A stretch of 64,000 bases of DNA from Strongylocentrotus droebachiensis (GCA_035222895.1 JAVYIG010000410.1:372001-436000), one strand, 5' to 3'. Positions 1 to 15,300 are shown, counted from the first letter of the stretch. Numbers and translations: made by a program. Notes: generated by a model not told the origin, from the letters alone.

Positions 1-213
1 TTTCAGCGTGATGAAAGTTCAACTAAAGTTTGTTGGAATAGGAAAATATCCACAATGCTAGTTTTCCTTCTGAAATGTCTGATGAAGAGGAAAAGTCTCA
101 CCGAATCCAATTATTGAATTATCAGGGGCCTCTGTAATTGAATGATTTGAGTGTAACCAGGCGTCTCTAATGCTCGGTTTCCTTCACGCTTGTCTGTCTG
201 TTTGTCATGTTAG

Positions 214-325
214 GATCGAGAGTATGGAGGCAGAGATCAAGAAACTAAAGCTGAGGGAAGCGGAAGATGCCAAGACACTGGAGACTATGGTTCAACATGT
301 GGAGGCCAACCTCAAAAGAACTACG
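214..325 (+). CDS. ENTR1: ENTR1 coiled-coil exon, copy 1 (functional candidate)
   Basis: This 112-bp exon enters with one base of a split codon and leaves in phase 0 at ACG|GTCAGT. A good pyrimidine-rich acceptor (TGTCTGTCTGTTTGTCATGTTAG) precedes it. It encodes IESMEAEIKKLKLREAEDAK followed by TLETMVQHVEANLKRTT. It is the only one of three copies with a normal acceptor, so it is taken as the real exon. Confidence 0.85.
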
Positions 326-3300
326 GTCAGTATGAACAAGAGAGAAATGGAGGGAGAGAGTGGGAGGGAGGGAGGGAGGGAGGGAGGGAGATCAAGAAAC
401 TTAAGCTAAGAGAAGCAAAGCAGAAGATGCCAAGACACTGGAGACTATGGTTCAACATGTGGAGGCCAACCTCAAAAGAACTATGGTCAGTATGAACAAG
501 AGAGAAATGGAGAAGGAGGGAGGGAGGGAGGGAGGGAGGGAGGGAGGGAGGGAGGGAGGGAGGGAGGGAGGGAGGGAGGGAGGGAGGGAGGGAGGGAGGG
601 AGGGAGGGAGGGAGGGAGGGAGGGAGGGAGGGAGGGAGGGAGGGAGGGAGGGAGGGAGGGAGGGAGGGAGGGATCAAGAAACTAAGGCTAAGAGAAGCGA
701 AAGATGCCAAGACGCTGGAGACACTGGTGCAACATGTGGAGGCCAACCTCAAAAAAACTACTGTCAGTATACAGCAGAGGGAGAGGAGGGAGGGAATAGT
801 AACGGGAGAGAGTGAGCATGAGAAAACAGAGAGAGAGAGAGGGAGTGAAAGATAGAGATGGAATGAGAGGGGTGGTATAAGGGAGGAAGGAATACAGGCA
901 TTACAAAGTAGAAGCAAGGAAGCAGATACTAAAAAAAGACTTATTTTGGAATACATTCATTTTTGGCATTTTCAAATGCTGCTTTCCACTTTTAATGGAT
1001 TGCAAAACTGTGTTTATATAATATGCATTTTTTGTTGTTATACAACTTAATAATCCTGTATCTATTACCAGTGATACCTTGCATGCCAAAATGCTGGACA
1101 GCATCCAAAAATGTAAATGATTTTGTACGTAAACCACCTAAATTAAGCCAAGTGATTCACGCAATTAAAACCACCAACTGGTTTTAGTACAGAGAAACAA
1201 ATGGGGCTAATTAGTACTTAATGCCAAAAGCATGTGATTATTCCAGTCACATGCTTTCATCCAATGTTAAAGGACTAGATACAAGCGAGGGCAGAGGGGA
1301 CTTATATAATAAGAGCAATGCGCAACTATATATTTATCCCAATAGAATTATATTTTTGTTATCCAAGGCTTATATTTATACGGTCGACCAAGTTAAACCA
1401 CATTCAACGTAGTCCTGATTTCAATTAGCCAACCAAATTATGAAGTACCAAGTTTCAAGATTCTGTAAACATTAAATTAATCCTGTAACAAAACGTATTT
1501 AAAAATAATAATAGTGGCTTCTTATTTAGAGCGCATGCCCTTCATGTCGTGGCTCCTAGCGCCTGAACAAAATTAACCCGATCATAGCCAGCCGCCCAAA
1601 AATGTAGTGCTCTAGCATATTGGATACCCATTTACACCTGGGTGGAGGATGGCAAAATATGGATTAATGTCTTGCAAAAAGATGTTAGTGCCAGGTTGGG
1701 AAACGAACCCTCAACCCTTAGATTGAGAGTCAAGAGAATGAACCAGTATACCATGACACCTCCATGAATGACATGTATCCAGGCATGAATGAAAACAAGA
1801 AATTGATTTCATTTTCATTCATTCATTCAATCTATTGAATTCATAAAATACAAAGATATAAAATTGTGCCTGTGAAATTGCATTAAGAAGCCACAGGTTT
1901 GCAATAGACACAAAAATTCCCCTTACAATCATAGTAAATACAGCAAATCAGAATATAAATAAAGCACATTTTGACGGTATTTATTGTTCATTCGGTTGTA
2001 GAAAGACCTTAATTTTTACGCAATGAGTTGGATGACACCTGCACTCCATAATCATTAGCCTAAATCTACCTATTTAAACCTGGACTAAAGATAATTCACT
2101 TTTATCAATATCAGCATATGAATTCTGGAGTGTAGATTATATGTTCATACTAGCTTTTGAAGGGGAAAATGGGGATTTAATGGAATATTGGAAAACTATA
2201 TAATCGGAGTAAGCTTCCTTTTTAGGGATTATCCTATGATTTTGCATAGCTTTTATATGCATCCGACAAAACCTTGGTAAACCCTCTACTATCAAACTGG
2301 TGTTTAGTAACTGTGCCACCAAATTTTGTCATTACCGGTAATTAACTTATAAATGGTCTTTTATTTTATTGGGAGTATGCATTTACGACTAAGGGCTCCT
2401 ATTATTATCAAGTTGTTTAAAACAGAAACATCCAATGAGTAATCAGTATAATCAATATATATCATAACTGTAATTATCTCAATTTGTTAGGATTTAGGTA
2501 TCGGATATTGAACTTTTGTACATTGATAGGTATTCATTCATTTATTAATCTCCAAAAATGGGACAAAATATGCTGGTATTCTGTAGGTTATTCCAATTTG
2601 GGGGATCCTTATAATCCATTGGGTTCTGTGTAGGCGTGGCTATGTGATCAATGTATGGTTTATATAATTATATATTATTAGGATATATGTAAGACTTATA
2701 CAGTTAGAATTAGACAAATGGGACAGCAATTAATAGTATTGGGGTATCATTGTTATGTAGAAAGAAATATAATTGGGATAGGTGTATAAGTACTCTGATA
2801 GGAATTATTCGATCAGCACAAATTGATTTACATATTATATAATTAATAGAAAGTATACGTCTAAGCCTGTGTAGATAAAGAATACTTGATCCTGAAAATT
2901 AAGTTTCTTGACTTTAAAAAAAAGTTCCATTTGTTATTTGAATGGCAAGATAAATGTACACAAGTATTTTACCTGGCTCTCACTTTGTATGAAATGCGAA
3001 TTCCTGGAACAAAAAGTTTGAGAAAATTACATGAGCTACAAAGTTAACACACTTTCGGCTCCAAACAGACAATATATTATTTCATTTGTGGGGATAAATG
3101 ATAAATGATAATCATATTTCAATATCATTTGTAGGTTGTTTAATTTCATCAATTAGGCACAATTACAAATAGAAGAAAAATCTATTACCGGTATGTCCTT
3201 CCTGGAAAAGCAGCACATTTATTTTCAGTTTAAACTTGTACTCTCAACAGGCATATCATTGATATTGAGCCAGATAACCTTCTAAATAAATTACAAAAAA

Positions 3301-6300
3301 AATAAGCACTGTTATGAAATAAATCTGGATTAACCTCATTTGGTAATGTATTATTTTGGGATGGAAAAGAAAGGTTTATTTGCCAACTCGACTGTACAGC
3401 ATTGAACAGTCACACATACCGGGTATGCAGAAATTAGCCGACATTGGACTCCCCTAACTATAGAAGAAATGCACTTGAACAAATTACTTTGTACCTCAAG
3501 AATTATATGACTGAGACATTGAGCCAAGTTTCTATAAAGCACTAGGTTATTATTTGAGGCTCATTGTCAAACTTGGCTGTCCATCCATGTGTATGAAGAT
3601 GAGTTGCTTGCATACTTGTACACTGGAAAGGAAAAAAAAGCATTATCATAGAAATAGTGCTGAACTGTTGATAATTGTTTGTTGGATGTTCTGAAGTATA
3701 TTCGATTTTAAAAAACAAAAAGGAAAACTACATTATTAAAGAACTTGTATGATCTTTAAGGTATCTCCTAGACCATACAGAGGGAGACATTGTATTCATA
3801 TCATCTGCTAAAAAATAGAGGGACGTTAATTAGCTTGTATCATTGAAATAGAGTTCAAACCCTTGTATTTCTCAACAGAAGTTAGCTTTCTATATAGTTA
3901 TGCTTTTTGATTTGTGTCAGCTTTACCACCCTATTCACACTGACAAGAATAACGCCAGACCAACAGCACCCCAAACAAGACATTACACTGCGATAGATAG
4001 CTAAAAATCTGTCAGTCCGAAGTTGGTCTGGAGTCGGTCTGGAGTCAGTATAGTGGTGTGAGTGAGGTATAACATCACTTCTGCATGGGTTAAACTGTGT
4101 ATATATGCTATGGGCCTATGCAGCAGGTAATATACAAATCAAATATGTGTACATTATTAATCCCATCTGTGCCACCAAGTTTCAAACAATTGCTATAAAT
4201 TGACTTTCAAGAGTACTTTAATCCAAATTACCTTCAATTTTTATTTTGGCATGAAATATCTTCCATAGGTATAAATTTCACAAGGAGGCCACTTGCTTCT
4301 GACTCCAGAAGACAAACATAGCAGTTCTTACAGTGTTAAAAAAACTTTTGTGCAACACACAAGTTCTTGGGCAGGTTTGGCATCCATTGCATTGAAGAGG
4401 TTAAACATGTAATCTGCAAACTTCTCACAACAAAACAGCACCTCTCATTAGTAGGAAGGAAAGAGAAATGCAAAACATTTTTAAACATATTTTATTGGGG
4501 GGGGGGGGATTTTAAAGGCTATAGTCTAGATCAATCTTCAAAACTACACGTAGCAATAGTCTGTATACTACTTGTGTAGTGTAGAATGCAGGATGACTTT
4601 TAGATTGTGGCCATATACTGACCTGGCCATTGCAGAAAACCTACACACAGAGTAGGATTGTTTGCTCTGGCCATTGCAGAATAAGGGTTTATCGGGTCAT
4701 GAGTCACGTAATTGTTTTTGATCAAAGCGGTGTGTGTGTGTGTCACGAGTGGAGTAAGGAACTTGTGATCGGCACCAAGGGGCTAGCACAAGTCACAGTC
4801 TTATCCTGTTTTGATTTGCTGGAACCGATTCATGATCCTTAAAAACAGGTTTATAATGTATGGACACCAGATCTCCTAGACTTGCAGGTAGCCAAAGGGT
4901 TCTGAACGATGTGGGTAAAAGTGTGGTGTCAAAGTTTCTTGAAGCTATTGTTCTCAGCTGTACAGAGGCCAAGATATCTAGGACTAACCGATTCATGATC
5001 CTTCAAAACAGGTTTATGTATGGAGACCATAAACAATATAAACTATTAAACATCTTTGTAATGTATGCCTTATGATATTCATTAACTTTGTGTCCTTCTT
5101 TCTCTTTGTATATTTCCCTTTCTTACTGAATGCAGGAAAGAGCTGTGACGGCAGAGAACACGATCACCAAACTGAAAGCTGAAATCAAACAACTAAAGGT
5201 GAGACTTTTTTTCTTTTGATAATAATCAAAAGATAGACAAAATCATTGGAAGTATCAGGAATGATATATTGTACATTAAAAAAAAAAAGATTATCAATAA
5301 TTGTACACCCTGAAAAGGTAATCCTACAACTCTATGGTACGTTTGTGTTAAAGAAAATAAAGGCTTTAAAACTAAATAGAATATGTTACTGGAATATTAA
5401 TCAGGCGGAGAGATTCAGTCCATTGACTTGAGCCCCATGTATTTATGTACTTCTAAAGAGTTATTCAGAAGGGTTGTCCACTCATGGCACTTCATAACTT
5501 GTCATGTGAAAAGTTCAGTGAACTGTTAATTAGATTAATAAACATCCAGATGTCACCCTGCATTGGTTTACCATAGACCTGGTACCTTGTGACGGCTATT
5601 TATAGCAGTAGCAGTTCATCGTTCAATCTTGACATGTTTTTAATTGACAACTAATCAGGGCAGCTATATAATATTTATATCCATAGATTTACATTAACCT
5701 AGGGAGGCTTCTTTACCTTTTATCTTGTCACCTTGCTATAACTGATTGACAGTATTATAGAGTGCAGCTACATATTATTAATATTCATAAATTTACACAA
5801 ACTTAGGGAGGCTTCCTTACCTTTCACCTTGTCATCTTTTCATAACTGATTGACAGTGTCTTTTTCAGTTCCACTTCTAAACTGCAATATTCATTAATTT
5901 ATGAAAACTTAAGGATGACTTTTTACCTTCCATCTGGTCAACTGGCCATGGCTGATTGACAGTCTTATAGATTGCAGCTTTATATCTGAATATTTATTTT
6001 TTACATCCTTAGGGAAAGTTTTATTTTACCTGTCATCTTCTCAATTTGACATTGCTTATTGAGAGCCTTTAGAGCAGATTTATACAAATCTTAGGTGGTT
6101 CTTTTACCTCTGAATTTGTCAACTTGACATGTCTTGATTGACAGTCTTTTGGAGTATCTATAAATTATCTTTTCAGAATTGATCATTCTTGATTTGTTAC
6201 TTAAAGGTAGCGGGGCCTTTTAAAACTTTTTAAAACTTTTTAAATTCTTTATCCTTTCAAATAACCTTCAGAAAAACAATCTTTAGAGGAAGCTCATTAT

Positions 6301-9300
6301 CTGTTTTGAAGAAGAAAAAAATAACCTTCATGTGATACAAACTGATAGATGTCACTTCCCCACTCAAGATGTTTGCTGAACTTGTTTTACAGACTTCTGA
6401 AGATACAGAATTATCATTCAACGATTAATGAAGGGCTTGTAAATATCAAAAATTCAGTATAGGTTTCTCCTATACAGACTTTAAAAAGTTAAAATAAAAA
6501 GAGTAAAAAGGTTAGGGTGGAGCCCTGATGTATTCTTGTTTATACAATAAATTGCACAAATCTAGTTTGAATTTGAATTTTAATGTTATTAATAAGCTTC
6601 ATTCATATACATGAACATTTTGTTTCACTATATATATAAAACAAATATATAAACAAGAAAATCAACAAGTGGTATAGTTTCTTGAGTAATCACAAATGAA
6701 CAATAAACATTGTATAAAGTAAAGTTTGTATAAAGTAATGTCACATTTCTCTAAACATTAAGGAAACTTTTAATATACTTACACATGGATATCTCTCCTC
6801 CACCTCTCTCTGTCTCTCTCACACAACACACACACACACACACACACTCACACTCTATCTCTATCTTTTTTTTTATTTATCTTTCATCTATCTACATATA
6901 TCTATCTCCTCTCTGTCTTTACCTCCTCACTCAGTCCACCCCCTCTTGCTGTCTCTCTCTCTCTCTCTCTTGTATATTCCATTTCTCTTCAATAACATGA
7001 CTATCCAGTGGTTTAGCGCAAGCCTTTTTATTTTGTTGGTGCTGAGAAAGTGACTCAGACTTTGTCTGAAACCGGGGCCACAAAACTTCCTGTTCCTTGA
7101 CAAGAGTCTTAATCTTTTCTAAGAAGCTATGAGTAAAATGTAACATTCTTTCCGCCCCTTGCCAAAGCAGGAAAAAACAGAGAAGTGATGAACAGTCATA
7201 AAATTGTCAGAGAGGTTTTTTTTATTTTTTTATTTAGATACTCTTTGAAATTATGTGGGTAAAACTAAAAGCATAATATTGGTCAAGGTTATGATATAGT
7301 TTCAAATTTTTTTTTCCTGTTGCAGTGATAATTGAATCAGACTTTTGTGATTGTAAGTGCTTTGAGAACAATAACAGAAGTCAGAAAATACTGCAGATAG
7401 TTGGACAAAATTAGTCCTGTCCAGTAGAGACAATACTCATGGAAGATTTTTTTTCTTTTCTTTCTAAGAAATGCATACTTTTGTAATCGGAGGGTGGGGG
7501 GCACCGGGGTAACATTCAAGCACTTGTGCTTTGGTTTGCTTTGGTTTTATTTCTTTACTCTCTTTTGGAGGATAATAAATAAATAGAAACATGCAGCTCA
7601 TAGTAAAAGTTGTTTGATATATTAGAGAGAAGAATTTAAAAAAATCTTGAAATTGTCCGCTGTTTGCAAGAAAGCTGTAGGAGCTATGAAGCAGTAATGA
7701 CCGTTCTTGCAGGCAGCAGATGAAATGTTAAAGAAGAAACCTAAAACAGTTTTGACCAGGTCCCTTTTTTAAGTGATATATCAAAGTTACTGAAGTCATT
7801 GCAGTTGATTGGCTGTGGAAAAATTTGTTATAGTAATGTGGCAGTAATTGTTCATAACAAGGTTTAAGAAACTGCACCCTACATTGTGTAGAGAAACCCC
7901 CCCCCCCCCCAAAAAAAAAAAAAAAAAAAAAAAAAATCAATCAATTATCAAACAAATATCAAAAATCTCCTAGATTACATCAGACATCATATGTGTCATA
8001 GTAGATAGATGAAGGGAAATATAAATCATGCACTGACTGCCTGCATCTCAAGTTTGGTTTCCATAGTAACCAGAGACAAACTTTCCAAAAGGTCAGTGGG
8101 GAATAGCCTTCTGCAGGAAAAAGGTTTGGGAAACATGAGGGGTTCAAAAAGAAAATGATACATCTAAAACAGGAAAGAGAGGAAAACATATTGATGGGTT
8201 ATTTTTAAAGGTGGAGATATAAATAAATTACTATTTAAAATAGAGAAAATGGAGAGGATTTTTAAGGAAACTTATGAAACAAATTGATACAAAGAGGGAT
8301 GAACACCCATGATTATGATCAAGAACAAGAAGGTCAATTTTGAAATATCACAGGGAATTTTGTTAAGATGATAAATCCATAAAGATTGATTCATTGATCT
8401 GAGATTTAAGAATGTAACTGCTACCGATACTCATGTTGATTTGTCTTAGAATGTGTTAAATATACACAGGAAAAATATAAAATTGTATCATTCCTTTTAC
8501 GCTTATTCTAATCGTGCTTCTGACCATTTACTTTCACATTCATCAAAGACTAATATCTCATACACTGATCATTTCTTTTTAATTTTTGGTAGGTTTTCAA
8601 GTCAGCTAATTTTCTCTTTAAGATTATTTCTGCAGTGCCCAATTTGTCAAACTTTTTTCAATTTCACTACTCCTCTAAAAGCTAACTTTCAGCTAGCAAT
8701 AATATCAAGATTAAGTAACATCATGTGACAGTACTTTCACTGATACCATTTTGATGATCATTTAGCAAAAAGGAAACATGTAATAATTAGATTATACATG
8801 TGTACAGATTAATTTGCATGCTCGGTACATGAAACTTGCATCATTTGAGTATCCTCTCTTTTTTGTTGCTAAAAAGTTAGATTGAAAGTTCATCAAAAGG
8901 GCATCAGCTTTGGCCTTTTCTGAAAAGATGATTCACTCTCTAAATCAGATCTCTGTTTTGTAGCTTGTTGCCAATTTTCGTCTTTCCTATCATAAAGGTG
9001 GGTTTATCTTTCCCACAAAAAGACAGATATAAATAAATTTGTGTAGAAAAGGGCAAAGGTTTTCTAATAATCAGCTCTCTTGTGACTCAGAATTATATTT
9101 CTAACAAATTTGACTTTTAGAGATATTTACATCTTCTACAATTTTGTTTTGGTTACCATGGCAAAATCAGTCTATATTGAGATCTAGTGGTGAAAGGTTT
9201 GATGGGTAGATGGGAATTATGAAAGCTGTTTTAAAGATGATTGAAAGCTAATTCGATCAAACTAGATCTTTAGGGAATTGAGCCAAATTTGAATTATACT

Positions 9301-12300
9301 TTGAATGCCAGAGATAATATAAAATCATAAATATAGGTTTGATCAGATTTTTAATGCAATTATATCTTGATTCAAATATCGTTCTTGATATAGTGTTAGC
9401 CTGTATATGTTGCTGAGGTTAACAAGTAAAATCTAATGTCTGTGAACAAAAGTGAAAGAAGATTGATAGCATGAAGATGGAAAACATTAAAGAGTAGATG
9501 AATAGCACAAGTCTTATATTGATAAAAATAATAATTGATAGATAATAATAATAATGATGATGATAATAATGATAACAAAAATAATAATAATAATAATAAT
9601 TGATAGATAATAATTGATAGATGGATAGAAATAGTAGTTGCATATACACCTGTAATCCCTACTGCATTAATAATGCCAAAACCTATTGATTACAACAACA
9701 AAAAGACCCCAATTTATCTGTATATAAAACCTTGCTGCGCTTATTTACTCCTGCTGTCATATATTTACATGTATTTGAGTTAGGCCTTTCCAGACTACGG
9801 TATAAATACGGCAGACGTCAAGAATTAATTAGCCAAACGGAATTGTACAATTGTCTGTTTCTGTACGATTTATTATTGGTGGAAATCTTTCAGTTTAGAT
9901 TAATGAGAATGATATGGCTCAAAGACATGAAATCAAGCATTTCTTTGACTGCCTTAGCAACGTGTAGGAGCGGTTTTTTGAATGTTTACAAATATGCTAT
10001 TTTAGTCTCGAAATAAAAAAAACAAGCCCAAATGGAATCATAAGAGTTTTGTTTCCGAGGGATGCACTTGGAATGCCAATCTCTCATTAGGAACCACGCA
10101 GATTCATTTATATCTGTAATTGTTTTGACAACGTGCGGGAGTGGTTTTCTTATGCATTGCTCCGATATTTAGAAAAAGGGAGGAGATAATTTATGGAAAA
10201 TATCATTTGCACAAGAAGAAGGATTTGACATGTTCAGGTTAATTACAGTTACATTAGGAGGATGTTTAGTTAACATTTAGATCTACCAGATATGATGATT
10301 GCCCACATAGCAAAACAAGTTTGGCAATCATGTGATTCTCAAAAAGTTTTTTTAGTATCAAATGAACATTTTAATTTGACAGGACCTTTTTGCATTTCTT
10401 AAAAGATGTAAGATATTTTACTTTCCACTCATTGACCTCTGTATTTAGATTTTACTATAAAAATGTATGTTTACAATTAAAGATCAAATTTCCCCTCTGT
10501 AATCATAATCTTGACACCTCAGATTTACAGGTAATTTATTGTTAGGCATATACAATCTTTCCTTTTCTATTGTTTGTGATTAATGAGCTATTAAAAGCTA
10601 TTAATATCTTCCATTATCTAGTCTGTCAACTAATAGGGCTATTAAGGATTAATTAGATAATTTGGCCTATCCCCGAAATAAGACATAAGAAATGCATGCA
10701 CTCAAAATTTATAACATTTACTTTTGCAGAGAATATTCTCTGTTGAGAGGCAAAAAGGCATTAACTTTATATACTTTAATAATAATGATAATTATAATAA
10801 TACTAATAATATATGAGATTTGCAAGGCGCCAAATCCATTCGTAAGCAAATGCTCAAGACGCACATGTGAAACAAAAAAACAAAAACAAAACAACAAAAG
10901 AGATCACATACAAGTATCTGCATTATAAACACAAAAATATTTCATGCATAGTTAATACCCTTCTGGCTCTCAGCAAGTTATATCAACATTGGTTGGTTAT
11001 TAATAGCTTCTGAAACTACTATAGCCTGGATCTGGATGCCGCAAATTATACCCTATGAAGGTGGATTATGCCCAAATATTTACATTTAAGGTACTATTAA
11101 AGGAATCTTGTTGAAATACAGCTGGGGTGTTAATTGAGATGCAAAGGAAATGAGGTTAAATTTAACCCCCATCGTAGAGTGGACCTGCAGGCAGGGTTTG
11201 ATTAAGACAGGGTGTTGAAAAGACCACACCACCTTGAGAAATTTGTTCCTAAGTTCAGAGATGTATAGGGTAGTATTTAGTAATTAGTGGATGTATGAAC
11301 AAATAAGTTTAACTTTAAAAAGAATATGATTTTTTATGAAGTTGTGACATATTCAGATTGTTGATGTACAGTATTGGATGTCATATGCGTTTAGGCCTTA
11401 TATCATTTTCCTTTTCTTCTTTATTTTTGGGGTAGGACAGATATGTATGACATTCATCAGAACTAATCACGCCATAATGTTGAGTTTTGGTCTTAGACAT
11501 TAATTTACTTTTTATTTTGAAAGAGCAAGGAGGATAATTAACTTTTTGATAACTGATTTGAAGTGCTCTGTTTGCTTTGGCAGTGGAGAAATGAAGTTTA
11601 AAAGTAATAACTGGCAGCATTTTAGCAGGATTGTGACATTTTGGGAGTTGAAATTTGACGATATTCTGTACTTGAATGCCTCAGTGTCCTCCAGTTCAAA
11701 GTAGATCACTGCCGGCCATCATTGCATCGATACACATAGAGTAAAAATCTCTTTTGTAATTGGGTTATCACCAATAGAGTTAGCACCTGCCTGGGCCCTA
11801 TATATAGCTGCAGAGGTGTTATTTTGGGGACAAAAATTGCAAGCTGTACCGGCAATTAACGATGTGAAACGTATATTTGTCGAAGGGAAACCGATGATCT
11901 GAGACAATTAGCAAGGCAAAAGGTGACGTCAAGAGGAGTTGTCAGCTTAGATTTTTAGCAGAGATTGGGGCAGGTGACACAAGACCGCTAAGGTGCCAGG
12001 GATTTGTTCCTCCTTTCGTGATCGTGGAGTGAGGCCTTTGAACTTTTGTCGATTGGAAAGAGGGGAGGATGTTTTTAGTGGTAGTCTGTTGCCTGGTGGA
12101 ATTGCATAGGTTACGTATCTCTTTCTTGCATTGGGTGCTTTCATCTAGGTTGTTGTTTGGGTCCTGGAGGTAGTGGTTGAAATGGAGAACATCCCAAGGG
12201 GGCGGGGTGGTTTACGGCAGGTGCTTACTCATTTTCCAAGGAGTTCTCCTTGCTCATTCCAGATGACAACACAGCGAAAAGTTTGGTGACCCTGTTTTGG

Positions 12301-15300
12301 CAGAAAGTTGGCTTTCTATATTTGGTAATTACCTCATGGAAATTTACCAGTAAAATATCTCAATTTCAACTTCTCTTCCTATTAATACTACTGTTTAAAT
12401 AGAGTGCGCCACAGAGTAGATATTTATAGCTCCAAACAAATGGCAGGAAAGGACACTAATAACAATCAAGGATTCTCCTTGCTAAAAACACAGCCATCAA
12501 GATCAAAGATTACTCGACCTTCACGAAAAACAATGCAGCACCCTTTTACTGGAGCCATCCATGGCTCATCTACTTTTAGAAATCTGGCATTACAAGCTGA
12601 TAATTGATGATCATTAGCCAGAAGAGATAGTTACACGCAGGAGGGTTATTTTGGGGTATTTTTAGGTGGGCTGCTGACACCAAGGAAACTTCCCATCACA
12701 CCCAATCAGCCCTGCATTGCTCTTGAAATCTGGACAGTCATGTTTCAGTTTGGCTTGCGTCGTCGGGCGATTAGTGGAAGAGAATGTTGCTTCGATGGCA
12801 TGCGATGGGGTAGTACACCTCCGTCACCTGTTATGGGAAAGGGGGTTATCGGAGGGGCGTCGATTGTTCTACAAAAGATATTGTCACGACAGGAGTTGAA
12901 GAAGAATGAAGACCGTAGCTGGCTTTGACCTAATTCATGAAAATCCCTTCTTAAGATGATTTCCTATAAATATACCTTTGTTATCAGGGACTGTGTTAGA
13001 ACCAGGTAGAAAGTGTCATTTTATCAGGCACCTGTTTGGCAAATTGGTTACTTTGTCACGATTCATTCAGTTGAGCGTTGTCTGTTCAGGAAAAACTGGC
13101 CGAGCAATCTAAAATTGATATGAAATGGATTAAAAGAACATTGAACTTCTCCCTGTTCTCCAAATTCATTGCCCTTCCCAAGCTCTGTTATTTTGGGACA
13201 CCAGAGATTATTGTTTGTTTTCTTTACTTTAGGTGATAAGAGGGAAGATCTACATGTATATCAAGATTCTTTATTTCAATTTTGCAGAGATCTTAAACAG
13301 GTCAGCAATTGAAATAATTATAGGATCGACTGATAATGTACATCAGCTTGAAAAGATTGTGCTTTAGTGGCCTGTAGTAATTAATAATAATTAAGTTACA
13401 TTCCCCAACAGCTCATTGAAAATTGCATAGAAAATTCACATGTCTTACAGGGGATGTCCTCAAAGTTCATACATATACAACAGTATCGTTCCATGGGCCC
13501 TTGTCTTGCCTATAAGAATGTTATTCTACTTAGCCTCTGTCTTTCAAGTATTACATAATTATTCATTCTGATGGGAAGAAAGTACATTACAGGTAGTTGT
13601 TAATGTTTTCATATCTCAGTTAGATTGCTGGAGCGCCCATTTTGAAATGTAAATGCCAATTATGCATACTGTACATAGTGTCTGTCGTGACATGTGTCTT
13701 TAGTACAAATAAGGTTACCTGAGAAACCTCCCCTTATCTTTACAATCTGATTGAAATCTGGAAGGGATGATTAACAGTTTACAGTTTTGCTTGCTTTAGG
13801 AAAGAAATCACCACACAGTTGTTGAATATCTACTACAAGAATAAACGACAAGCAATACAACTTACATGTATCTTCCCCTTTTCATCTTTATTACAACAAA
13901 CAGTGTCTCAAAACAGTGTCTGTTTCAGGAACGAATCTTTTGTCTTGCATTGTTGAGTCAACATGCCTGGACCCTGGGTATATAGGATGGTTAGTCATTT
14001 ATAGACATGTGATTGTTCTTCAGCGGCCGGGGTCAGTCACTTCTAAACTTATCCTTCTCTCACATGACCTGTGGTGAATAGAATCCGATGGGTAGCATGA
14101 CACAATTAGGAGGCAAGATGGCTCAGTGGTAGAGCAGTGGCCTCCTAACCGAGAGGTCTCAGGTTCGAAACCAAGTCAATGCGCTATAGTGTCATTAATC
14201 CTCAGTACCAAATCCCTTGGAGAGCGCTCAAAGCCATTGGTCCTCTGGATGTTCACTTACAAGCATACATATGCTCTCTTAGCATTTGGGTAAAAACAAA
14301 AAAACAATTTTCAAGCCTGCAGCAACAAAAATAACTCTAACAATCATTAACAGCAAATTGCTTATTTGAAAGGTTTTGCTCTGTATGGAGAGGTATCTCC
14401 CACCATTGTAACTGTAATGTTTTAAGATCAGAGCTTTCATTAGAAAGTCTAGAGCAAAAAAGATTAACAGGTTTTTGTCTATGAAAATTAAAGATGGAAA
14501 TTTACATTATATTATCAGTAATAGCCACTTCATTCTTCTACATGATGAAAAGAACACCCCCACCCCCCAAAAAATACACCCCCCCCCCCAAAAAAAAAAA
14601 AGTTAAAAAAAATCCCAACAACAACAAAGCACAGTCCATGCTAAAGAAATCTGTTCTTGACAGTTTGTAGTTACTGCCAGACATATAATTCCTATTTTAA
14701 AAGATGAACAACAAAAAATATATAGCATCAGTAATGACACCTCAGTGCATAGCAAGGGTCTTTGTTGTAGATGTTTGGTAGTTGCCACCAGATACCATGT
14801 GTAAACTTTGAAGAAAAAAATCAAGAACAGTAACAACTGTTCTATTCGTAACAAGGCCTTTCTGTCATAAATGGTTGATGACCTGTAAAATAACAAAAAA
14901 ATCTAGTAAAACAACCTAGTCCACTACAAGGATCTTCTGTTGTAGGCAGTTGGTATCTACCATCAAGTTACCCTGTAGAGAATCTGTGAATCGGGTCCTA
15001 GGATGGTTTCATTAGAGGGGACTATCATGTCTAACTTAGACATGGAAACCCTGACACGAAGACCAAGCATAGCCATACTTCTCTTCACCTTGTTTTCTTG
15101 CGACCTCCCACGTACCATTTCAAAAAATGAGGGAAAGCAACAAAATGGGAAATTAGAGGAACAAAAACAACAGGTCATTGCATGACAAGGGTTTTCTGGA
15201 GGATAGATGATATAGCTAACAGCCCCCTCTCTGTGAATCAGGTCTTTGGATGGTTTTATGAATGAAGGACTTACTAACTAACTGAACATGCTCCTTTAGA

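Noticed and set aside
327-956. 209-codon - strand ORF rich in Ser-Leu-Pro-Pro, and its + strand Gly-Arg-Glu-Gly partner
   Set aside because: Direct translation of the GGGA array; no splice context or domain supports a protein.
3930-4075. Imperfect inverted repeat (CCAGACCAAC facing GTTGGTCTGG)
   Set aside because: Arms are short and patchy and no target duplication was found, so it is not called as an element.
14109-14180. Functional tRNA gene
   Set aside because: A and B boxes are visible, but the cloverleaf is imperfect and the sequence continues as a SINE body with an A-rich tail.
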